Of a stretch of DNA of 64,000 nt, positions 51,470-59,182 are shown piece after piece (positions within the stretch are counted from its first letter, which is position 1; every line of letters begins with the position of its first letter). A model generated the notes under the pieces. The model worked only from the letters and a program-made list of their open reading frames with translations. It was not told where the DNA came from and ran no database searches. The stretch covers positions 1,674,001 to 1,738,000 of the forward strand of contig NZ_CP104264.1 in assembly GCF_025244845.1 (NCBI RefSeq). The letters run 5' to 3'. The position numbers and the translations under genes are program-made. This stretch comes from Arthrobacter sp. zg-Y1171 (GTDB taxonomy: Bacteria; Actinomycetota; Actinomycetes; Actinomycetales; Micrococcaceae).

Positions 51470-52798
51470 CTACGCGTCCTTGCCGCGGACCATGCCCAGC
51501 AGGCGGTTGAAGATGGCCTCGCCGTCGTCCGCAATTCCGTCGTGGTGGAAATCGGCGGTTTCCCAGACCTGCACACCCTTCACGGCGCCGGCCGTCTCCA
51601 TGGACAGCTCCCGGTCCACGTAAATGTCGTCCGTGTAGACGGCCGCGGCCACGGGCACGGTGTTGCGCGCCAGTTGGGCGGTGTCGTAGAGGGGATCCCA
51701 GTCCGACTTCCGGGCCAGCAGTTCTGCCGTGCCGCGAAGCGGGACGAGCGCCGGGTCCTCGTCGAAGTACCACGGGTAGACCATCTCGCCGGTGAAGAGC
51801 GGTTCCGTGGCCGTGGGTTCGAACTCGGGGAAGGACTCCAGGACGCGCTCCGCGGCCCAGTTGGTGGCTTCGCCCTGGCCGTAGATTGACTCGTGCATCA
51901 CCGCGTACAGCGGATTCGGGGCACGGGTGACCAGCCCGTGGACGGCCTCCAGGAAGGTGTCCGAGAGGCGTTCGCCGTCCGGGGTGGGAACGAAGGCTTC
52001 CTGCAGCAGGTAATGCAGCCCGTCCACCCGGGTGTTGCCGCCCAGATAGGACCCGGCCATCTGGAAACGCCGCACGGTCAGCCGTTCCCCGGTGGGCAGG
52101 AACTCCGGGACGGACTCGAGGTGCCGGGCAATCCGCGTGGTGGTTTCCCGGTCTTCCGGGTAGCGTCCGAAGTACTCCGCGTTGCGTGCCGCCACCCGCC
52201 GGAAGGTTGCCTCGTAGACCCGGTCCGCGGGTCCCGTCAAGGGGGCCAACCCGCCGGTGACGAGGCATTCGCGCAGTCCCTCGGGGGCGAAGGAGAGGTA
52301 GGTCAGGGTGCAGAAGCCGCCGTAGCTCTGCCCGTAGGTGCTCCACGGCCCTGAGCCGAGGGCCTGCCGGATCAGTTCGGCGTCGGCCACAATTGAATCT
52401 GCCCGGAAATGGGTGAGATACGCTGCCTGCGCCGCAGCGTCTCCGCGGCGCGGCAGGGTCTGCCGGTCCGCCGGAGTGGAAAGCCCGGTGCCGCGCTGGT
52501 CCAGCATCAGGATCCGGAAGTGCTTGGACGCCGCCTTCGTCCAGCCGCCGAACTGCAGCAGCCGGTTGCCCTTGCCGCCGGGGCCGCCCTGCAGGTACAG
52601 CAGCCACGGCAGGTCTTCGATGTCACCCGCGGGCAGTTCGGCGTCGACGTATTCGCGGGCAAAGACCGTGATGGTTTCGCCGTCCGGCGCCGAGTGGTCC
52701 AGCGGCACGGTAAACCAGTGGTCCGTCACGTTCATGCCGCGCACCGGGTAGGTGCGCGAGGCGGAGTGGGGGACAGGGATGTGCGGGACGGCGGTCAC
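51470..52798 (-). CDS. prolyl aminopeptidase-like alpha/beta hydrolase
   Basis: 442 residues. Peptidase family S33 features: the oxyanion block LLYLQGGPGGKGNRL, LMLDQRGTGLSTPADRQTLP, and the nucleophile elbow TYGQSYGGFCTLTYLSFAPEGL (GQSYGG). The length and the GLAPL cap region match actinobacterial proline iminopeptidases, which release N-terminal proline from peptides. The start is GTG 52798, which overlaps the stop of the upstream acetyltransferase (GTGA). Cytoplasmic; no signal peptide. Confidence 0.9.
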   Translation of the reverse strand: MTAVPHIPVPHSASRTYPVRGMNVTDHWFTVPLDHSAPDGETITVFAREYVDAELPAGDIEDLPWLLYLQGGPGGKGNRLLQFGGWTKAASKHFRILMLDQRGTGLSTPADRQTLPRRGDAAAQAAYLTHFRADSIVADAELIRQALGSGPWSTYGQSYGGFCTLTYLSFAPEGLRECLVTGGLAPLTGPADRVYEATFRRVAARNAEYFGRYPEDRETTTRIARHLESVPEFLPTGERLTVRRFQMAGSYLGGNTRVDGLHYLLQEAFVPTPDGERLSDTFLEAVHGLVTRAPNPLYAVMHESIYGQGEATNWAAERVLESFPEFEPTATEPLFTGEMVYPWYFDEDPALVPLRGTAELLARKSDWDPLYDTAQLARNTVPVAAAVYTDDIYVDRELSMETAGAVKGVQVWETADFHHDGIADDGEAIFNRLLGMVRGKDA

Positions 52799-53283
52799 TT
52801 CGCCGCCTCTGACGAGGTGCCGAAGCTGGCCAGTGCGTCCCCGGCGAGCCGGAACGTGGTCCAGTCATCCTGCGGGACGGCACCCAGGGATTTGTAGAAG
52901 CCGATGGAAGGTTCATTCCAATTCAGCACGCACCATTCGACCCGGGCGTAGCCGCGCTCGACGGCGGTTTCCGCCAGCGTGCGCAGCAGCGCCTTGCCGA
53001 TGCCCCCGGCCCGGGCCTCGGGCCGGACGTAGAGGTCCTCGAGGTAGATGCCGTGCACGCCCTCCCAGGTGGAGTAGTTCAGGAACCAGAGGGCAAAGCC
53101 CTGTATCGCTCCGTGCTCCACCGCCACGTGGGCGAAGATGGCCGGGTGCTCGCCGAAGAGGTTGGCTTCCAGGGCCGCCACGGTGTTTTTTACCGCGTGC
53201 GGCTCTTTTTCATAGATGGCAAGGTCATGGATCAGTTCGAGGATGACGGGGACGTCTTCTCGACGTGCGGGACGGATCTGCAT
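52795..53283 (-). CDS. GNAT acetyltransferase, diamine/thialysine type
   Basis: 162 residues. Closely resembles the spermidine/diamine/thialysine N-acetyltransferase group: VPVILELIHDLAIYEKEPHAV at the N-terminus, GFALWFLNYSTWEGVHGIYLEDLYVRPEARAGGIGKALLRTLAETAVERGYARVEWCVLNWNEPSIGFYKSLGAVP covering the acetyl-CoA loop RAGGIG and the WNxPxIxFYxxLGA signature. It transfers acetyl from acetyl-CoA to a small amine. Co-transcribed with the downstream peptidase. Confidence 0.92.
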   Translation of the reverse strand: MQIRPARREDVPVILELIHDLAIYEKEPHAVKNTVAALEANLFGEHPAIFAHVAVEHGAIQGFALWFLNYSTWEGVHGIYLEDLYVRPEARAGGIGKALLRTLAETAVERGYARVEWCVLNWNEPSIGFYKSLGAVPQDDWTTFRLAGDALASFGTSSEAAK

Positions 53284-53290
53284 GCTGCCC

Positions 53291-53296
53291 AGCCTA
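53291..53296 (-). promoter_or_regulatory. -10 box TAGGCT overlapping the helicase stop codon
   Basis: On the minus strand it ends 7 nt before ATG 53283. Its first three bases are the TAG stop of the upstream helicase gene. Confidence 0.55.
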
Positions 53297-55834
53297 ATCC
53301 AGGCGGCCGGCGGTGATCACCTTGATGACGGGGCTGCCGGCTTCATCCGAGGCGGGCAGGTCCACTTCCGCAGTGATGCCCCAGTCCAAGTGGTTGGCCG
53401 GGTCCTTGAAGATCTGCCGGACTTCCCATTTGCCGGGCAGTTCCTTGATGATCAGCAGGTTCGGGCCGCGGCCGTCGGGCCCGTCGTCGATGTCCTCGTG
53501 TTCCTCGAAGTACGCGTCCAGGACCTCGGCCCAGCGGTCGGCGTCCCAGCCGGCGTCGCCGTCGAGCTCGCCCAGGGCGCGGTCGTCCTCGTCGGCAAAG
53601 AGCTTCACCCGGGAGAACATCTCGTTGCGGACCATGACCCGGAAGGCCCGCACGTTGGCGGTCAGCCGGTCCGGCACCGGCGGAAGGACCGGTTCGTTCG
53701 AAGCATCGGGGTTGATGCCGTTGGTCAGCTCTTCCCATTCGTCCAGCAGCGAGGAATCGGTCTGGCGGACCAGCTCGCCCAGCCACTCGATGATGTCTTC
53801 CAGGTCTTCGCGCAGCCGTTCCGGCGGGACGGTGTGCAGCAGGGCCTTGTAGGTGTCCGAGAGGTAGCGCAGCAGCACGCCTTCGGAACGGGCCAGCGAG
53901 TAGAACTGCACGTATTCGCCGAAGCTCATGGCCCGCTCGTACATGTCGCGGACAATCGACTTGGGACTGAGTTCGAACTCGCCCAGCCAGGGAGCACCGG
54001 ACCGGTACACCTCGAAGGACTGTTCCAGCAGCTCCGCCAGCGGCTGCGGATAAGTGACTTCCTCCAGCAGGGCCATCCGCTCGTCGTACTCGATGCCCTG
54101 GGACTTCATGGCGGCGATCGCCTCGCCGCGGGCCTTCTTCTCCTGGGCGGAGAGGACCTGCCGGGGCTTTTCCATGATCGCCTCGATCACGGACACCACG
54201 TCCAGGGCGTAGGACGGGCTGTCCGGGTCCAGGATCTCCAGGGAGGCCATGGCAAACGGGGACAGCGGCTGGTTGAGGGCGAAGTTCGGCTGCAGGTGCA
54301 CCTTCAGGCGGACGGTGCGGCCGTCGGCGTCGGGCTCGGGCAGCACCTCGACAATGCCGGCGGTCTTCAGCTCCCGGTAGATGCTCAGGGCCTTCTTCAT
54401 CAGGGCCAGCTGGGAGGACCGGGTCTCGTGGTTGTTGGTGAGCAGTTTCTTGGCCGCGGTGAACGGGTCACCCGGACGCTCCAGCAGGTTCAGCAGCATG
54501 GAGTGGGTGATGTTGAAGCTGGAGGTCAGCGGCTCCGGGGTGCCGTCCACCAGCTTTTCGAAGGTGGGCTTGCCCCAGGACACAAACCCGGCCTGCGGTT
54601 TCTTCTTCACCACCTGACGCAGCTTCTTCTGGTCATCACCGAACTTCGCCTGCGCCTTGGCCATCGCCTTGACGTTCTCGATCACGTGTTCCGGTGCCTG
54701 TACGACGACGGTGCCCGCCGTGTCATAGCCGGCCCGCCCGGCGCGTCCGGCGATCTGGTGGAACTCACGGACCTTCAGTGGCCGGGTGCGCGTGCCGTCG
54801 TACTTGGACAGGGCGGTGATCAGCACGGTGCGGATGGGCACGTTGATGCCGACCCCCAGGGTGTCGGTGCCGCAGATGACCTTCAGCAGGCCGGCCTGCG
54901 CCAACTGCTCCACCAGGCGGCGGTACTTGGGCAGCATGCCGGCGTGGTGCACGCCGATGCCGTGCCGGACCAGCCGGTTCAGGGTCTTGCCGAAGCCGGG
55001 GGCGAACCGGAAGCCGGCAATCAGCTCCGCAATCCGGTCCTTTTCCTCGCGGGTGCAGACATTGATGCTCATCAGGGCCTGGGCCCGGTCAATGGCTTCG
55101 ATCTGGGAGAAGTGCACTACGTAGACCGGGACCTGCTTGGTGGCCAGCAGCTCCTCCAGGGATTCCTGGACCGGTGTCTCCACGTAGTAGTAGTGCAGGG
55201 GGATGGGCCGCTGCACGGAGGAGACCGTGACGGTGTCCCGGTTGGTGAGTTCGCTGAGCTCGTTGGCGATCCGGGTCATGTCGCCCAGGGTGGCGGACAT
55301 GAGCAGGAACTGGGCCTGCGGCAGCTCCAGCAGCGGAACCTGCCAGGCCCAGCCGCGCTGCGGGTCCGAGTAGAAGTGGAACTCGTCCATGATGACGGTG
55401 CCCAGGTCCGCGTCGGCCCCTTCGCGCAGGGCGATGTTGGCCAGGATCTCCGCGGTGCAGCAGATGATCGGGGCGTCCTTGTTGACGGAGGAGTCGCCGG
55501 TGACCATGCCGACGTTCTCGGCGCCGAAGATCTCGCACAGGGCAAAGAACTTCTCCGACACCAGGGCCTTGATGGGGGCGGTGTAGTAACTGCGCTCATC
55601 GTGCGCCATGGCATGGAAATGCGCAGCAATCGCCACCATCGATTTGCCGGACCCGGTGGGGGTGGCCAGGATGACGTTGTTGCCCGTCACCAGCTCCATC
55701 ACTGCCTCGTCCTGCGCCGGGTACAGCGACATTCCCCGGCTCTCCACCCACTCCAGGAAGGACGTGTAGGTCTCGTCGGGATCGATGGTGCGGGTGCTGG
55801 ACGGGCCGGAGGCAAGCTGCTCAAGAAGTTTCAT
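53294..55834 (-). CDS. Ski2-like DEAD/DEAH RNA helicase with DUF3516 C-terminus
   Basis: 846 residues from ATG 55834 (848 from the ATG at 55840). The helicase core has Walker A ATPTGSGKSMVAIAAHFHAMA, YYTAPIKALVSEKFFALCE, motif II IMDEFHFY, LLMSATLGD, and the second RecA domain GIGVHHAGMLPKYRRLVEQLAQAGLLKVICGTDTLGVGINVPIRTVLITALSKYDG...QIAGRAGRAGYDT. The C-terminal half (from about 420) is the DUF3516 region found in actinobacterial members. Members unwind RNA and are linked to RNA decay or ribosome assembly. It diverges from the methyltransferase gene. Confidence 0.93.
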   Translation of the reverse strand: MKLLEQLASGPSSTRTIDPDETYTSFLEWVESRGMSLYPAQDEAVMELVTGNNVILATPTGSGKSMVAIAAHFHAMAHDERSYYTAPIKALVSEKFFALCEIFGAENVGMVTGDSSVNKDAPIICCTAEILANIALREGADADLGTVIMDEFHFYSDPQRGWAWQVPLLELPQAQFLLMSATLGDMTRIANELSELTNRDTVTVSSVQRPIPLHYYYVETPVQESLEELLATKQVPVYVVHFSQIEAIDRAQALMSINVCTREEKDRIAELIAGFRFAPGFGKTLNRLVRHGIGVHHAGMLPKYRRLVEQLAQAGLLKVICGTDTLGVGINVPIRTVLITALSKYDGTRTRPLKVREFHQIAGRAGRAGYDTAGTVVVQAPEHVIENVKAMAKAQAKFGDDQKKLRQVVKKKPQAGFVSWGKPTFEKLVDGTPEPLTSSFNITHSMLLNLLERPGDPFTAAKKLLTNNHETRSSQLALMKKALSIYRELKTAGIVEVLPEPDADGRTVRLKVHLQPNFALNQPLSPFAMASLEILDPDSPSYALDVVSVIEAIMEKPRQVLSAQEKKARGEAIAAMKSQGIEYDERMALLEEVTYPQPLAELLEQSFEVYRSGAPWLGEFELSPKSIVRDMYERAMSFGEYVQFYSLARSEGVLLRYLSDTYKALLHTVPPERLREDLEDIIEWLGELVRQTDSSLLDEWEELTNGINPDASNEPVLPPVPDRLTANVRAFRVMVRNEMFSRVKLFADEDDRALGELDGDAGWDADRWAEVLDAYFEEHEDIDDGPDGRGPNLLIIKELPGKWEVRQIFKDPANHLDWGITAEVDLPASDEAGSPVIKVITAGRLD

Positions 55835-55843
55835 GTCCATACC

Positions 55844-55849
55844 AGACTA
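55844..55849 (-). promoter_or_regulatory. -10 box TAGTCT of the helicase gene
   Basis: It lies 3 nt before ATG 55840 and 9 nt before ATG 55834. Transcription would start between them, so 55834 is the probable start codon with a near-zero leader. Confidence 0.45.
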
Positions 55850-55890
55850 ACGGGGCCGTGCCGGTCCCGTTTTCCGCGGGGTGCGGCGGC

Positions 55891-55896
55891 TAGGCT
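55891..55896 (+). promoter_or_regulatory. -10 box TAGGCT, leaderless start of methyltransferase
   Basis: It ends 7 nt before ATG 55904, the same hexamer and spacing as polA. Confidence 0.6.
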
Positions 55897-55903
55897 CGGG
55901 GCC

Positions 55904-56683
55904 ATGAAATGGGATCCCGAAAAGTACACACAGTTCTCCTCGCACCGCGACCGCCCGTTCTTCGACCTCACGGCCCGGGTAGCGGCTTCTTCCCCGGCCC
56001 GGGTGGTGGACCTGGGCTGCGGCACGGGCGTCCTCACCGCCGCACTCGCGGCCCGTTGGCCGCAGGCGCAGGTTACCGGCGTCGATTCCTCGCAGGAGAT
56101 GGTCGCCGCGGCCCGGGCCCTGGAGGGCGCGCCGTCGAACCTGGACTTCGTGCAGGGCCGGATCGAGGACTGGGAACCGGAGCCGGGCACGGAGGTGGTG
56201 GTGTCCAACGCCGCACTGCAGTGGGTGCCCGGTCACCAGGAGCTGCTGCGCCGCTGGGCCAAGCAGCTCGACGACGGCGCCTGGCTGGCCGTACAGGTCC
56301 CCGGCAACTTCACGGCACCTTCCCATGTGCTGATGCGGGAACTGGCGGCGAGCGCCGCCTGGGCCCCGAAGCTGGAGGGGGTGCTGCGGCATGCCGACGC
56401 CGTGGACGAGCCCGTGGACTACCTGGCCCTCTTCACCGAGGCCGGATTCGAAGCGGACGTCTGGGAGACCAGCTACGCCCAGGTCCTAGCCGGTGAGGAC
56501 CCGGTACTGGAGTGGGTGCGCGGCACCGCCCTGCGTCCGGTCATCGATGCCTTGTCCACCGAGGACTTCACCGCGTTCGAAACCGAATACGCGGCGCTGC
56601 TCCGCCAGGCCTATCCGCGGCAGGCCTGGGGAACCGTTTTCCCGTTCCGGCGGCTGTTCATGGTGGGGCGGAAGGCGGGCTAG
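55904..56683 (+). CDS. SAM-dependent methyltransferase, trans-aconitate 2-methyltransferase-like
   Basis: 259 residues. MKWDPEKYTQFSSHRDRPFFDLTARV at the N-terminus is the signature of Tam-type enzymes. SAM binding is by VVDLGCGTGVLTAALAARWP and VTGVDSSQEMVAAA, and NAALQWVPGHQELL is the characteristic motif IV. Tam methylates trans-aconitate, removing an inhibitor of aconitase. No other citric-acid genes are near. The frame is open far upstream but runs antisense to the helicase gene there, so ATG 55904 is the start. Confidence 0.9.
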   Translation: MKWDPEKYTQFSSHRDRPFFDLTARVAASSPARVVDLGCGTGVLTAALAARWPQAQVTGVDSSQEMVAAARALEGAPSNLDFVQGRIEDWEPEPGTEVVVSNAALQWVPGHQELLRRWAKQLDDGAWLAVQVPGNFTAPSHVLMRELAASAAWAPKLEGVLRHADAVDEPVDYLALFTEAGFEADVWETSYAQVLAGEDPVLEWVRGTALRPVIDALSTEDFTAFETEYAALLRQAYPRQAWGTVFPFRRLFMVGRKAG

Positions 56684-56714
56684 CGGCGCGCCCTGGCGGT
56701 ACGGAACGCGGCAG

Positions 56715-57353
56715 CTACCAGCCGCGTTCCTTCCATTCCCGCAGGTGCGGACGCTCGGCGCCCAGCGTGGTGCCGGCACCGTGTCCCGGGTGCACCACCG
56801 TGTCATCCGGCAGGTAATCGAACACACGTTCGAATACGTCCTGGTAGAGCTGGGCAAACCGTTCCGGGTCCTTCTGCGTGTTGCCCAGCCCGCCGGGGAA
56901 GAGGGAATCCCCGGTAAACAGGTGGGCCGGACCGTGCGGATCGCGGTAGAGCAGCGCCACGGACCCGGGCGTGTGGCCGCGCAGCGAGATGGCCTCCAGC
57001 TCGAAGTCCGGGAACGTGCCGGTGTCCCCGTGCTCCAGGGGAACAAGCGTGGGCACCTCAATGTCGGGGATGTCCGCGGTGCCGGCTGCGGTCCGGGCAC
57101 CGGTGGCCGCCACCGTTTCGGCGAGCGCCCGGACATGGTCCCAGTGGCTGTGCGTGGTGATGACCAGTTCCAGCTTCGCCGGTACCGCTGCGTCCTGCGC
57201 ACCCTCGGCCAGCAGCTGCTGGATGGCGGGGAAGTCGGCGGCGGCATCGATTAGTACCTGCGCACCGGATGCTTTACCGGTGAGCAGGTAGACGTTGTTG
57301 TCCATCTCGCTGACGGACACGCTGCGGATAGTGATGTTCTCCAGATCCTCCAT
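56715..57353 (-). CDS. metallo-beta-lactamase fold hydrolase (glyoxalase II-like)
   Basis: 212 residues. The metal-binding motif is TTHSHWDHV, with further ligands in LRGHTPGS and VVHPGHGAGTTLG. N-terminal strands NNVYLLTGKASGAQVLIDAA are typical of small glyoxalase II-like MBL hydrolases. It probably hydrolyses a thioester. It has a leaderless start opposite the ABC exporter. Confidence 0.92.
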   Translation of the reverse strand: MEDLENITIRSVSVSEMDNNVYLLTGKASGAQVLIDAAADFPAIQQLLAEGAQDAAVPAKLELVITTHSHWDHVRALAETVAATGARTAAGTADIPDIEVPTLVPLEHGDTGTFPDFELEAISLRGHTPGSVALLYRDPHGPAHLFTGDSLFPGGLGNTQKDPERFAQLYQDVFERVFDYLPDDTVVHPGHGAGTTLGAERPHLREWKERGW

Positions 57354-57359
57354 CCCGCC

Positions 57360-57365
57360 AGTCTA
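57360..57365 (-). promoter_or_regulatory. -10 box TAGACT, leaderless start of MBL hydrolase
   Basis: On the minus strand it ends 6 nt before ATG 57353. Confidence 0.55.
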
Positions 57366-57413
57366 GCGATCCGGCCCTGTCCCGGCCCCGGGGGCAGCAG
57401 TCTTACCCGGGTA

Positions 57414-57442
57414 TTGTCTGCGCTCGCGGACGGGCGTACGTT
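57414..57442 (+). promoter_or_regulatory. promoter of the ABC exporter operon
   Basis: TTGTCT (57414-57419), 17-bp spacer and TACGTT (57437-57442). The -10 ends 6 nt before ATG 57449, giving a leaderless mRNA. Confidence 0.55.
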
Positions 57443-57448
57443 GCAAGG

Positions 57449-59182
57449 ATGCTTCTGAGGCTGGTCCGGGAAAACCTGGCCCCCTATAAAGGCGCGGTGG
57501 CCGCCGTCGTTCTCCTGCAGCTGCTGCAGACCGTCGCCACGCTGTACCTCCCTACCCTCAACGCGGACATCATTGACCGCGGCGTGGTCACCGGAGATAC
57601 GGGCGTCATCATGCAGGTGGGCGGGTGGATGCTTGCCGTCACGGCGGGTCAGGTCCTGTGTTCCGTCGCGGCCACTTATCTGGCGTCGCGGGTGGCCATG
57701 AGTGCCGGCCGCAACATCCGGGCCGCGCTGTTTACCAAGGTGGAGACCTTCTCCTCCCGGGAAGTCGGCCTGTTCGGGCCGCCGTCGCTGATCACCCGGA
57801 CCACCAATGACGTGCAGCAGGTGCAGATGACCCTGCTGATGACCTTCACCATGATGGTTTCGGCTCCCATCATGGGAGTGGGCGGGGTCCTGCTGGCCCT
57901 CAACCAGGACATACCGCTCTCCGGCATCCTGCTGTTGATCCTGCCGGCATTGTTCCTGGTGATCGGGCTGGTGCTGAAGCGGCTGATTCCCCTGTTCCGG
58001 CGGGCCCAGCGGCAGATCGACCGGGTCAACTCGGTCCTGCGGGAACAGATCATGGGGATCAGCGTCATCCGCGCGTTCATCCGGGAGCACTCCGAGCAGG
58101 AACGCTTCGCCGGGGCGAACAGGGACCTCACCTCCACCCAGCTGCGGGTGAGCCAGCTGCTGGCCCTGCTGTTTCCCGCCGCCATGCTGATCGCCAACCT
58201 CGCCACGGTCGCGGTGGTGTGGTTCGGTGCCTTCCGGATTGACGCCGGGCAGATGCAGATCGGTGCGCTTACGGCGTTCATTGCCTACATCATGCAGATC
58301 CTGATGGCGGTGATGATGTCCATGTTCATGATCATGATGCTTCCCCGCGCAGCGGTCTGCGCCGAACGGATCTTCGAGGTGCTGGATACCCGGACCAGCG
58401 TTGCGGATGCCCCCGGGGCGGGGACGCTGGCGTACGACGGCGGGCGGCTCACCTTTACCGACGTCGGGTACAGCTACCCGGGCGCGGAGGACCCGGTGCT
58501 GTTCAACCTCAGCTTCGAAGCCCTGCCCGGGGAGACCACGGCCATCATCGGTTCCACGGGGGCGGGGAAGACCACGCTGCTCAACCTGGTCCCGCGGCTG
58601 CTCGACTCCACTTCCGGCAGCATCGCCGTCGACGGGCAGGACATTGCCGGGGTCACCCTCTCCTCGCTGCGCCGCGGTATCGGGCTGGTTCCCCAGCGGG
58701 CCTACCTCTTCAGCGGAACCATCGCCTCGAACCTGCGCTTCGGCCGGCCGGACGCCACCGACGCCGAACTCTGGGAAGCCCTGGAGACCGCCCAGGCGGC
58801 AGATTTCGTGCGGACAGCCGAGGGAGGACTGGACCACCAGGTGGAACAGGGCGGAGCCAACTTCTCCGGGGGACAGCGGCAACGCCTCGCGATTGCCCGG
58901 GCCCTGGTGGTTCGGCCGTCCATCTACCTCTTTGACGACAGCTTCTCCGCCCTCGACTTCGCCACGGATGCCCGGCTCCGGGCGGCACTCAAGCCGCAGA
59001 CCCGGGATGCCACCGTAGTTGTCGTGGCACAGCGGGTGAACACCATTACCGACGCCGCGAAGATCCTGGTGCTGGAAGAAGGCCGGATCGTAGGTCAGGG
59101 AACCCATGCAGAGCTGATGGAATCCTCGGACACCTACCGGGAAATCGTTGCTTCGCAGCTCACCGCGGAGGAAGTGGCATGA
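57449..59182 (+). CDS. ABC exporter half-transporter, degenerate-site subunit
   Basis: 577 residues: six-helix exporter membrane domain (about 1-310) then ATPase. Walker A IIGSTGAGKTTLL, signature NFSGGQRQRLAIARAL, Walker B IYLFDDSFSALDF. The catalytic Glu after Walker B is Asp497 here, as in the non-hydrolysing site of heterodimeric exporters such as TM287/288. It pairs with the next gene, whose start overlaps its stop (ATGA). The substrate is unknown; families of this type include multidrug exporters. Confidence 0.94.
   Translation: MLLRLVRENLAPYKGAVAAVVLLQLLQTVATLYLPTLNADIIDRGVVTGDTGVIMQVGGWMLAVTAGQVLCSVAATYLASRVAMSAGRNIRAALFTKVETFSSREVGLFGPPSLITRTTNDVQQVQMTLLMTFTMMVSAPIMGVGGVLLALNQDIPLSGILLLILPALFLVIGLVLKRLIPLFRRAQRQIDRVNSVLREQIMGISVIRAFIREHSEQERFAGANRDLTSTQLRVSQLLALLFPAAMLIANLATVAVVWFGAFRIDAGQMQIGALTAFIAYIMQILMAVMMSMFMIMMLPRAAVCAERIFEVLDTRTSVADAPGAGTLAYDGGRLTFTDVGYSYPGAEDPVLFNLSFEALPGETTAIIGSTGAGKTTLLNLVPRLLDSTSGSIAVDGQDIAGVTLSSLRRGIGLVPQRAYLFSGTIASNLRFGRPDATDAELWEALETAQAADFVRTAEGGLDHQVEQGGANFSGGQRQRLAIARALVVRPSIYLFDDSFSALDFATDARLRAALKPQTRDATVVVVAQRVNTITDAAKILVLEEGRIVGQGTHAELMESSDTYREIVASQLTAEEVA

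Noticed and set aside
53216..55903. Upstream extension of the methyltransferase frame
   Set aside because: It runs antisense through the helicase gene; the methyltransferase homology and the leaderless promoter both start at 55904.
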